Shown piece by piece: positions 1 through 6,611 of a stretch of DNA of 7,933 bases; within the stretch, counting starts at the first letter, position 1, and each line of letters begins with the position of its first letter. The DNA is taken from the NCBI GenBank assembly GCA_002389645.1, contig DGQE01000019.1, positions 1 to 7,933 on the forward strand, written 5' to 3'. The notes beneath the pieces were generated by a model. The model was not told the origin of the DNA and did no database searches. It saw only the letters and a list, made by a program, of their open reading frames with translations. This stretch comes from Flavobacteriales bacterium UBA4422. Lineage in GTDB: Bacteria > Bacteroidota > Bacteroidia > Flavobacteriales_G > Salibacteraceae. A program made the position numbers and the translations under genes.

Positions 1-67
1 ACTCTGTTCGAGGTTACTTCCCAATACAAAATGTAACTCCCATTGATTATCAGAATTTTATAATATG

Positions 68-87
68 AAGGTACAAATGGGGTACAA
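68..87. repeat. Left-end GGTACAA direct repeats, candidate integrase arm sites
   Basis: GGTACAA occurs at 70-76 and 81-87, 11 bp apart. The 11-mer AAGGTACAAAT at 68-78 recurs exactly at 7792-7802 beside the integrase gene, again followed by a second GGTACAA one helical turn on. Paired repeats spaced about one turn, in the same orientation at both ends of an integrase-bearing segment, are what arm-type binding sites of a tyrosine recombinase look like. They lie just downstream of the last cargo gene. The function is inferred. Confidence 0.55.
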
Positions 88-107
88 CATTGTCGCTGAA
101 TCTGTAC

Positions 108-320
108 TTAACAGCAAGACTTTCCATCTTGTTTTGAGGGACATTTTTCAGTTCCGTACGAGCAGTAAACACAGCAATCACCAGCGAGTGGACGAAGTAC
201 TTCATGGCAATTCTCGCACTCATAGAAGAACTGACAGGCATCTTCAGGCATCTTTTCTTCTTTCGCATGACCGCACTTAGGACAGGTGATGGTGGAAATC
301 AAAACTTTTGTAGCTGACAT
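108..320 (-). CDS. GDCCVxC-family small Cys-rich protein, probable thiol/metal-binding
   Basis: This 70-residue protein has 11 cysteines: a zinc-ribbon-like TCPKCGH (C13, C16), then C29, a YECENC pair (C35, C38), the signature GDCCVYC (C49, C50, C53), C60 and a terminal CC. The signature places it in the GDCCVxC-domain (seleno)protein family, whose biochemical role is not established to my knowledge. Full length looks normal for the family. It has no signal peptide or membrane segment, so it is predicted cytosolic. Its ATG directly follows the TAA stop of the MerT-MerP gene (TAAATG), which implies co-translation and suggests it handles metal or thiol adducts delivered by the transporter. The signature position that can be selenocysteine in some relatives is an ordinary TGC cysteine codon here. 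Family call is firm; metal role is inferred. Confidence 0.8.
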   Translation of the reverse strand: MSATKVLISTITCPKCGHAKEEKMPEDACQFFYECENCHEVLRPLAGDCCVYCSYGTEKCPSKQDGKSCC

Positions 321-932
321 TTACTCTGATAGAATTGGATCTGATTGACCAAGCACTTCATATCCTGTAAGCGAGATGGCTTGTTCTATCTCTTCGACGG
401 TTGTCTTGCTCTTATCATAAATAACCTTTGCCTTTCCACCTTCATAGGACGCATCACTGAGCACGACTCCATCAATCTTGGAAACCTCAGATTCAATATG
501 GACCTCACAACCAGTACAGGTCATGCCGCCTACCGAAAAAGTGGCCTCTTCAGTTTGACCATTGAGATACACAGTGTTATTCTCGGAAGGGCCATAAAAG
601 ATGCCAGTATAATATGGGAAACACAGTATGCAGATTGTAAACACTGTAATAAAACCTAAGAAGAGGTTTGATCTGTGAAAAGGAACTTTTTCGGGCTCAC
701 AATCGCAATCGGCTTCGACTTTTTTAGGTCGGAGTTGTAAGTACCACGCAAATAGCAAAATACCAATGCTTACAACGATCAGATAAGGTCTGAATGGCTC
801 AATCCATGAAAATGTCGACGCAAGCCCACCAATACCCGCGAGAGCGGCAAAGGCTGGCACTATGCAGCACAATGAAGCGGCGAAAGCAGAGACAATCGCC
901 AAGTTAGAAATACCTTTTTTCTCCTTCTTCAT
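321..932 (-). CDS. merTP: MerT-MerP fusion: mercuric ion transporter with C-terminal HMA domain
   Basis: This inner-membrane protein would carry Hg(II), or a similar soft metal, from the periplasm to the cytosol. Residues 10-35 form the first membrane helix with the MerT-type vicinal cysteines C22-C23. A second helix spans about 47-66. A loop then carries a second Cys pair in DCDCE (C76, C78), as in MerT, and a third helix spans about 89-110. Residues 131-195 form a heavy-metal-associated domain with GMTCTGC (C139, C142), equivalent to MerP. At 203 residues it has the length of Bacteroidota MerTP fusions. The gene starts 54 bp after the rep stop and abuts the GDCCVxC gene. No MerA, MerB or MerR accompanies it, which is odd because uptake without reduction would raise internal mercury. 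No clear MerR-type operator was seen upstream. Transport of another metal cannot be excluded. Confidence 0.85.
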   Translation of the reverse strand: MKKEKKGISNLAIVSAFAASLCCIVPAFAALAGIGGLASTFSWIEPFRPYLIVVSIGILLFAWYLQLRPKKVEADCDCEPEKVPFHRSNLFLGFITVFTICILCFPYYTGIFYGPSENNTVYLNGQTEEATFSVGGMTCTGCEVHIESEVSKIDGVVLSDASYEGGKAKVIYDKSKTTVEEIEQAISLTGYEVLGQSDPILSE

Positions 933-986
933 CTATACGAAGTTACTCAATGCGTGAAATTGATTTGTCATCTCAGTATCACTTAT

Positions 987-2042
987 CTATTCAATTGACG
1001 TGTTTATTCGATTGAGCAGAATATCTTCCAAATGAGGAGAGGGTTCATATTCCGATAAAACTGAAGCTGAGTTTACATTCTGCCAATCTCTAAGTCCAGG
1101 ATCGTACATCCATTCGTCGAATTGGGTAATGTTCTGTTTAAATGAGGTGCGTTGAGCAGCAGGCAGATTGAACCCAAATCGTTCAAAAATCCTGTGACCT
1201 GACATCGCGGTTAGAATGTTGTCCAATGCCGAAACGTACACATAGGGGGTAGTTTTTGAATTGGCTTTCTTATGGAGGTCTACTTCAGTAAATATCTTGC
1301 TTCCATATTTAATAATCTCAATTAGATTCTTTTCAATCGAATCGACTTTAATAATCTTCTGACACCAACTGGCAGCATGCCTCTCATTAAACCGACTCAG
1401 CCATTCATCTACAATAATTTCGGCCATCTCTCTTTCTGCAACGGTGATATGGAAATGAGGGTTATAAGTCCTTTTAGCAGGGTTGAAGTTGCTTTCGATA
1501 GAGCGAACTCCTTTCAATGCGATAGACTTTCCTCGTTGGTGCCTTTTTCTGTGTTTGTCAATGATTTTCTGAAATAACATGATGAATCCGTCGATATACC
1601 TCCTCAGCTCTTTTGCAGGAATTGATTTAACTGTTAGGGTTACAAAGTGAGGATCATTCCATTGATTCATGATGGGATAGTACTTATTGATGATTTCTGC
1701 CTTTCGTATGGAGCAGCAGAGCGTACATATTCGGTTCTTGCAGTACTTACCGTGTAAACGCCCATTTGAAGCATAGAAGCGCTCTAAACAGTGGTATGTA
1801 TTCCAATAAGACTGCACTCGTTCAGGCTTACCCTTTTTGTTCGCAACATCAACCAATTTGAGAATCATGCTTTGGGTGACCAGCTTTCTCTTAGCCCACT
1901 TTGCTAACATAGCCTTGTCTTCGACTCTCACACCGTTGCCTACTATCTCTATCCCTGTATTAAAGGGATTCACAATTAGGTTGTCCGACTTTGTACTAAT
2001 GTATCGAGTTGCCCTATCCAAAAAGCCCTGAGTAAGTTCCAT
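987..2042 (-). CDS. Rolling-circle replication initiator (HUH endonuclease Rep)
   Basis: This 351-residue protein would nick one DNA strand at an origin and remain joined to the 5' end through a tyrosine, starting rolling-circle replication. The motifs appear in the expected order. A Cys cluster, CxxxxCxxC followed by an Arg (C101, C106, C109, R113), is typical of this Rep type. Motif 1 is FVTLTV (133-138). Motif 2 is PHFHITV with the metal-binding H196-x-H198. Motif 3 is EIIKYGSK, with Y246 as catalytic tyrosine and K249 three residues on. A single tyrosine fits plasmid-type Reps. The start lies 6 bp after the HTH gene stop, so the two are likely coupled. In an integrated element it could copy the excised circle or act as a relaxase for mobilisation; which one is not visible. 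No family symbol is assigned. Confidence 0.85.
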   Translation of the reverse strand: MELTQGFLDRATRYISTKSDNLIVNPFNTGIEIVGNGVRVEDKAMLAKWAKRKLVTQSMILKLVDVANKKGKPERVQSYWNTYHCLERFYASNGRLHGKYCKNRICTLCCSIRKAEIINKYYPIMNQWNDPHFVTLTVKSIPAKELRRYIDGFIMLFQKIIDKHRKRHQRGKSIALKGVRSIESNFNPAKRTYNPHFHITVAEREMAEIIVDEWLSRFNERHAASWCQKIIKVDSIEKNLIEIIKYGSKIFTEVDLHKKANSKTTPYVYVSALDNILTAMSGHRIFERFGFNLPAAQRTSFKQNITQFDEWMYDPGLRDWQNVNSASVLSEYEPSPHLEDILLNRINTSIE

Positions 2043-2048
2043 GTTGGG

Positions 2049-2387
2049 CTATTTATTTGAGTTGATATGCTCTTCAGCTAATTGGTCCAATTGGCTTATC
2101 GAAGCTCTGTGACCTTCTTTGAGATATGTCATCAAATCGGTCTTTGAGAAATACAGGCGATTGCCTCGCTTCATAAATGGAATTTCATTCTTGCTTACTT
2201 TTCCATAAATGGTCTGCTTCGTCAGATTCAGAAAGTCTGCGGTCTGCTGAATTGAGAATAATTCATCCTCTGGTTTCTCAGCATTAGTTATTGACTGATT
2301 GAATAGAAGCTCTTCAATCCTATCCAGTTTTGCGGACAGGTTTTGTACTGCTTCTGGAAGTTGATCGAATGATATTGTATGTTCCAT
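2049..2387 (-). CDS. Excisionase-family helix-turn-helix DNA-binding protein
   Basis: This 112-residue protein has a predicted amphipathic or coiled-coil helix at about 10-30 (LPEAVQNLSAKLDRIEELLF). A MerR/excisionase-like winged HTH follows at 43-92: LFSIQQTADFLNLTKQTIYG forms the helix-turn-helix, and IPFMKRGNRLYFSKTDL the wing and following helix. Such proteins often sit beside replication or integration genes in Bacteroidota mobile elements, where they act as excision factors or as regulators of the next gene. Here it is 6 bp upstream of rep and has a 213-bp non-coding region before it, which may hold its promoter and operator. It is too short and lacks the effector domain to be a mercury-sensing MerR. 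Whether it bends DNA for excision or controls rep is undecided. Confidence 0.8.
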   Translation of the reverse strand: MEHTISFDQLPEAVQNLSAKLDRIEELLFNQSITNAEKPEDELFSIQQTADFLNLTKQTIYGKVSKNEIPFMKRGNRLYFSKTDLMTYLKEGHRASISQLDQLAEEHINSNK

Positions 2388-2600
2388 TGCGAAAGACTTT
2401 TATGTTGGTCTTGCAACAGTACATGCGTGATTTTAGGCGTATGCCCCCTATAATAGTCCTACTCGGAAAAGAGTACGTTTTAGGTATTGTAGATTCTTCC
2501 TATTGGTTTGAACTTGTAACTTAGGTGTAAGGCACAAATGTTCGGTCTAAGGCTGTGTCGATATGGTAGTAATTTCCAGCCATTGAGCAGGTCTGGGAGC
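2388..2600. promoter_or_regulatory. Non-coding region upstream of HTH-rep, possible promoter/origin
   Basis: These 213 bp between the receptor stop and the HTH start are the longest internal gap in the window and hold no plausible gene. They contain a small dyad GGC-GTAT-GCC (2436-2445) followed by a C run, a dyad TACTC-GGAAAA-GAGTA (2460-2475), and short direct repeats AACTT (2511-2515, 2518-2522) and TAAGGC (2528-2533, 2548-2553). No good TAnnTTTG promoter with a correctly spaced TTG was found. The region must in any case serve transcription of HTH-rep unless readthrough suffices. A double-strand origin for Rep is possible, but no nick site can be recognised. Confidence 0.3.
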
Positions 2601-4793
2601 TTATTCGTTTTCAGAATGCAGTTTTATAATAACCCCTGCATTTGCCACAAAGCCATCTGTTGGTGCCCATATTTCTGTAAACGTAGGCGATGAATGTGGT
2701 GGTGTTATCATGTTTTGATAGCGACTTTGGCGGGCATCAGTGAAGTTCTCGAAGTTGACAAATACACTGAGATGTTTTAACTGTCGCATGACCATGAATC
2801 CCATCATCCAGTAATCGCGTGTTTTGGTATAGTCCGAACGGAACTGGTTGCTGATGTAGTACACTTCATAACCTATGCGCCATTTATCTTCTTGCTCGAA
2901 CATCAGTACTGCTCCTGCGCTGTGTTTTGGGGTGAGAGGTTTTTGGCGGTTGATGTTGTTGTATTTCAGTAACACATCAGTATAAGCGTATTGCAGGAAG
3001 AGCTTAAAATCGCCCATTGAGAGCTTCACATTGGTTTCAAACCCTTTGCTTTCCACAGGGCCATTTGCATTTGAGAAGGAGAAAATCGCTCCCGTAGAAT
3101 CAGGTTCGAGAACAAGTGAGTTGGTGAGTTGGGTATAGAAGAAAAGTTGATTGAAAGAGAAGGATATTTTATTGGCAATTATGGTTTTATAGTTGACATC
3201 AAAGTTTGCTCCGATGGAGTTTTCGGGTTTTATGGAATTTATATCCATTGGCTGGACCCCTTGAAATGAGAGCACTTCACTTTCTTCATTAAAAACTGTG
3301 GGTAGTTTGTACCCCAAGCCACCACTTAGGCGGGTAGTTAGTTTCTTTGAAGGTTTGGCAAGCAACGAAATTCTGGGCAAAGGAAAGATTCCGAAATCAG
3401 TATTGTAATCTGTTCGGAATCCGCCTTCCAAAATGAACTTCTCGCTGATGTCCCAATTGGTCTGTGCAAAAAGACCAGTGGTCAGGTAGCTGTAACTTCT
3501 GTTTGGCAGGGATGTAAGTTGGTTGAGGTCTTCCGTGAAATCATCGGTAAATAGGTTGGCTCCAACAATCCAGTCTGTGGTTTTGTATTCCTTTGACCAA
3601 GCAATTTCTGAAAAGCTCGCAATTTGCTTTCCTTGAAAAGCATAGTTCGGAATGGCAATGTTTCTATCAAAGTAACCAACACTATTTCGTAAAGTGAGCA
3701 GGCCACCCTTATTAAAACGGTGCTCGAAGTGCAGTTGAGTAGAAGCTCTTTGTGATTTGTTTTGCTCGGTAAAGGTATGCGTAGAATCAGCCTTGCCTTC
3801 TATTACTTGTAGGTCTCCACCCGTCCTGTCTTCAAATGCTGAGTTGATGCCAATCCACAGTTTGGTACTGTCAGAGGGATACCAAAAGAATTTTGGATTT
3901 ACGCTGATGCTTTGAACTTTAGGGATGTCTGAAAAATCGTCATTGTTGGGGTCGTAGGCTTCTTGATTGTTGGCAGATGCATAAAATGTGAAGCCTGTTT
4001 TTTTGAATCGCTTCGACCAAAAGGCATTTCCTGTTGATCCCAAAGCTGATGTTTGGTTGAGCATTAGGCTCAATTCTGGTGCGTCTTCAATGGGTTGTTT
4101 GGTCACAAGATTCACAAGCCCAGCGATTGCACCGCCACCATAAAGGGTTGAGGCACTTCCTTTAATTACTTCTACCTGGCGTAAGTCAAGGGGTGGGGTT
4201 TGCATTATACTCAACCCGCTTGCAAATCCTCCAAAGAGGGGAAAGCCGTCTTTGAGAAGTTGGGTGTAACGGCCATCCAACCCCTGTATGCGTAAACTCT
4301 GGTTGCCAGAATTGGCAGAAGTTTGTTGAACCTGAATGCCTGTACTTTCACGCAGAATCATGGCAATATTAGTTGAGTTCATGACTGCCTTTTCGCCCAA
4401 TTCCTCGGCCGTGATTGCCTCCATGCGGGTTGGAATGTCCTCAATGGTACGACTGCTGCGGGTGGCAGAAATGTAGACTGTTTCAAGCTCCTCTCCACTT
4501 TCAAGGTAAATGATGATTGGTTGTTTTTGTGAAACTGGAAACTCGAAGGTGTCTTTCTCGGTTTCGTAACCAACATATGAAAAGACAATAACGTGTTCAC
4601 CATTTGGTACACCCTGAATGATCAGCTTACCATCAATATCCGCATTTGCACCAATGGTTGTGCCTTCGAGCGTGGCTGTTGCACCAATTAATGGTTCATT
4701 GGTGACCTTGTCTTTCAATAAGGCGGTAAAGGTGTTCTGTCCGAGGGACACGTTAATATATAAGATGCCGAAGCACAGCAAAAGATTTCTCAT
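2601..4793 (-). CDS. TonB-dependent outer-membrane receptor with carboxypeptidase-like N-terminal domain
   Basis: This 730-residue protein is an energy-coupled outer-membrane transporter. Residues 1-18 form a signal peptide ending near SLG. Residues 20-100 form the CarboxypepD_reg-like beta domain common in Bacteroidota receptors (VTNEPLIGATATLEGT, VIVFSYVGYE). A TonB-box-like stretch LETVYISATR follows at about 103-112. The plug domain spans about 113-232 (IQVQQTSANSGNQSLRIQGL, VEVIKGSASTLYGGGAIAGL), and the rest is the beta barrel. It is full length with no breaks seen. The substrate cannot be read from sequence. There is no SusD partner, which argues against glycan uptake, while the Cys-rich protein encoded just upstream and the mercury transporter elsewhere on the element point weakly towards a metal or metal chelate. 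It starts 65 bp after the upstream gene and probably shares its promoter. Confidence 0.9.
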   Translation of the reverse strand: MRNLLLCFGILYINVSLGQNTFTALLKDKVTNEPLIGATATLEGTTIGANADIDGKLIIQGVPNGEHVIVFSYVGYETEKDTFEFPVSQKQPIIIYLESGEELETVYISATRSSRTIEDIPTRMEAITAEELGEKAVMNSTNIAMILRESTGIQVQQTSANSGNQSLRIQGLDGRYTQLLKDGFPLFGGFASGLSIMQTPPLDLRQVEVIKGSASTLYGGGAIAGLVNLVTKQPIEDAPELSLMLNQTSALGSTGNAFWSKRFKKTGFTFYASANNQEAYDPNNDDFSDIPKVQSISVNPKFFWYPSDSTKLWIGINSAFEDRTGGDLQVIEGKADSTHTFTEQNKSQRASTQLHFEHRFNKGGLLTLRNSVGYFDRNIAIPNYAFQGKQIASFSEIAWSKEYKTTDWIVGANLFTDDFTEDLNQLTSLPNRSYSYLTTGLFAQTNWDISEKFILEGGFRTDYNTDFGIFPLPRISLLAKPSKKLTTRLSGGLGYKLPTVFNEESEVLSFQGVQPMDINSIKPENSIGANFDVNYKTIIANKISFSFNQLFFYTQLTNSLVLEPDSTGAIFSFSNANGPVESKGFETNVKLSMGDFKLFLQYAYTDVLLKYNNINRQKPLTPKHSAGAVLMFEQEDKWRIGYEVYYISNQFRSDYTKTRDYWMMGFMVMRQLKHLSVFVNFENFTDARQSRYQNMITPPHSSPTFTEIWAPTDGFVANAGVIIKLHSENE

Positions 4794-4858
4794 TGCAGTT
4801 GATTGTAAGAATTAGGAATTAGTGATGGTGCAACTCAAAGAGTTGTCAGAGAGAGAAA

Positions 4859-5167
4859 CTATGCCTGTTTAGGCGGGTGGAAGATGTCGAAGTGATTTTG
4901 CAGAAGTGGTGATTTCATGTTTGCTGACAAAGGATTTTCGCAATTCAGCAGGAGTTGAGAATCGTGAGTCAAAACAGAATGAACAAAACCCAATGAACAA
5001 TCGCAATTCTCAAAAGGATTGCATGGCTCATCGCAAGGTTGGCTCGTATCAGAATTTTCATCATCACAATACTCTGTTGCACAATCGGGTGAAAAGTTAT
5101 GCCATAGAGGGGCAACGGTTGTAAGGAAACCGATGAACATAGTGAATATTAAAGCAAAAACCTTCAT
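4859..5167 (-). CDS. Small exported Cys-rich protein, DUF6660-like
   Basis: From the ATG at 5167 this is a 102-residue protein with a hydrophobic N-terminal segment (MKVFALIFTMFIGFLTTVAP), most likely a signal peptide. A Cys/Asp-rich middle follows (C29, C34, C45, C49, C55, C57), then C76. The CNPFENCDC core and the C-terminal DIFHPPKQA resemble small proteins of the DUF6660 type that precede TonB-dependent receptors in Bacteroidota; I recall this family only approximately. The frame is open upstream to an ATG at 5221, but that start would put 18 polar residues before the signal peptide, so 5167 is preferred. The protein would lie in the periplasm or on a membrane and could bind metal for the receptor. 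Function is inferred. Confidence 0.6.
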   Translation of the reverse strand: MKVFALIFTMFIGFLTTVAPLWHNFSPDCATEYCDDENSDTSQPCDEPCNPFENCDCSLGFVHSVLTHDSQLLLNCENPLSANMKSPLLQNHFDIFHPPKQA

Positions 5168-5249
5168 TCTGTTGATGGCAACGAAGATAGGATTTAGTCG
5201 CGATCTTCCCATACATTTCAACGGGTGCAGGGCACTGCTAATTCGTATT

Positions 5250-5282
5250 CAAAAATATGAGGTACAGTGGTCTTAGGATCAA
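5250..5282 (-). promoter_or_regulatory. Probable Bacteroidota-type promoter of the receptor operon
   Basis: On the minus strand TATTTTTG (5250-5257) matches the Bacteroidota -7 consensus TAnnTTTG exactly. A TTG lies 22 bp upstream (5280-5282), slightly longer than the usual spacing, just beyond the stop codon of the 442-residue gene. Transcription would begin near 5243 and leave a leader of about 75 nt before the preferred start at 5167. This supports separate transcription of the cargo from the integrase operon. The sequence match is direct; activity is inferred. Confidence 0.4.
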
Positions 5283-6611
5283 TTATTCAATCCCCAAAGC
5301 TTTCTTAATTTGATTAACATATTTGATGCTCGTGTACTGGGATGCATCTTCTTGTAAAATTGGGTTGAGAACATTGATGTTGCCCTGCATCTGTCTTGGA
5401 GTTCGGCCGAATATTTTCCCAAGCTGAATTTGAGCTTTTGATTTGGTTGTTTGGTGATCAATAAAATAGTGCAAGTAGCCAATGCAATGCAACAAAGCAA
5501 TTGTATAAGGCATGAACTCTTTTCCGTTATGCGTCTGCATTAATTGTCGAACTGTAGAGAGCCTAAATTTAGACTTGCTAATGAATGACTTGAGTTCAAA
5601 TTCGTTTAGCTGCTCAATAACATTTTCGACATTTTCATCAGCTTTTGAGGTAATGTTCAACCGATCCTCCCTCATAATTGGGCCGACAGTATCAAAGTAC
5701 TTTTGGTGTAGACTTAGCCACTGATTCAGTACATCCAAATACTCAATCTCTCCTTCAGAATATTCTTTCACCAAAGCTTCGACACCTGTTTTCAGTGAAG
5801 CAGAGGCAAATTCCATTTTTGACTTGTTGTCGATCTCAAACACGCCAGTTTCAATGAGATTTGGAATATCAATTTGACTCAACAGGTGTCTCGTTCTCTT
5901 AAGTAGAGCTTTGACTAAATTGTTCTTTGAGATTATTTTAGCCTTAGATTGTTTGGAATACCTGTTGATTCTTGGTTTTTCCGCTAAGAATGGTAGGTTC
6001 TTTTCATGGATGGGTTTTAACTTCTTGAAAAATTCAATTTCAAATGGGAATGCATCTAACCATTTTCGATAGACATCATAAAGAATGTCCAAGTCTACAG
6101 GGTCGGACTCACTTTTTATAGAATAAGAATCTATGAATGAAAGGAGTTGGTCTTTCTTTTCATCGGGCATTGCCCATCCATTATGGTCGATGGCATGTCT
6201 AATATTGTTTAGATAGTAGTTGAGCCCTATTGCAGGATGTCCAAAGCTCGCAAGTGTATAATCAATATAATCTTGAATTTCATTTAACCAATCTTCATCT
6301 TCCAATACAGTCGTGATATGATGCTCTGTGAAATGAACTTGCATCACAATTTTCATAGGTAGATTTGTGTAGTATTTCATGTCGAAGAATGGTCCTTTAG
6401 CAAATGCCTTGTGCTCGTCGCAGCAATTTGGGAACTCCTTCAAATACTCAACTACAGAATTATAGACCCCCTCGTGAAAATCACAGCAAAAAGGAAATTC
6501 CTTGCCCGTCTCTTCATTCTTTGGGACTGAATAACCTTTGATAGGGCGAGTGTCAGTAGGGGGCATGAAGAACTCACCCTGTACTTGATAAAATGGTTTT
6601 TTAGATGCCAT
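5283..6611 (-). CDS. Integrase-coupled protein of unknown function with duplicated CCDxH motif
   Basis: I cannot assign a function to this 442-residue protein. Its N-terminus holds two near-identical decapeptides 21 residues apart, KEFPFCCDFH (37-46) and KEFPNCCDEH (58-67). Together they offer four Cys and two His and could form a metal site. The middle is largely helical and charged. The C-terminus (about 385-442: TTKSKAQIQLGKIFGRTPRQMQGNINVLNP, then EDASQYTSIKYV) looks like a small helical, possibly HTH-like, DNA-binding module and is reminiscent of the end of RteC-type excision regulators, but this is weak. No signal peptide or membrane helix is seen. Its ATG overlaps the integrase TAA by one base (TAATG), so the two are translationally coupled, which suggests a role in integration, excision or their control. 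Confidence 0.75.
   Translation of the reverse strand: MASKKPFYQVQGEFFMPPTDTRPIKGYSVPKNEETGKEFPFCCDFHEGVYNSVVEYLKEFPNCCDEHKAFAKGPFFDMKYYTNLPMKIVMQVHFTEHHITTVLEDEDWLNEIQDYIDYTLASFGHPAIGLNYYLNNIRHAIDHNGWAMPDEKKDQLLSFIDSYSIKSESDPVDLDILYDVYRKWLDAFPFEIEFFKKLKPIHEKNLPFLAEKPRINRYSKQSKAKIISKNNLVKALLKRTRHLLSQIDIPNLIETGVFEIDNKSKMEFASASLKTGVEALVKEYSEGEIEYLDVLNQWLSLHQKYFDTVGPIMREDRLNITSKADENVENVIEQLNEFELKSFISKSKFRLSTVRQLMQTHNGKEFMPYTIALLHCIGYLHYFIDHQTTKSKAQIQLGKIFGRTPRQMQGNINVLNPILQEDASQYTSIKYVNQIKKALGIE

Noticed and set aside
1..40. TTCGAGG near the left edge suggested the T-loop of a tRNA gene as an integration target.
   Set aside because: The flanking bases cannot form a T-stem on either strand, and no acceptor stem or CCA end is seen.
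159..180. Possible selenocysteine in the GDCCVxC signature, as in some relatives.
   Set aside because: All signature cysteines are TGC or TGT codons and no in-frame TGA is present before the terminal stop.
345..659. A 104-codon open frame on the plus strand opposite merTP.
   Set aside because: It lies wholly antisense to a well-supported gene and its translation shows no recognisable domain.
934..945. TATACGAAGTTA just upstream of merTP matches 12 of 13 bases of a loxP arm.
   Set aside because: There is no second inverted arm or 8-bp spacer beside it and no Cre-like gene associated with it; a single half-site is best read as chance.
4831..4845. CAACTC-AAA-GAGTTG hairpin between the small Cys-rich gene and the receptor gene.
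   Set aside because: The 6-bp stem has a three-base loop, is not GC-rich and has no following U run on the minus strand, so it does not qualify as a terminator between genes that look like one operon.
5283..6611. Calling the integrase-coupled gene rteC.
   Set aside because: Only the C-terminal segment is reminiscent of RteC; the N-terminal CCDxH region and overall sequence do not support that name.
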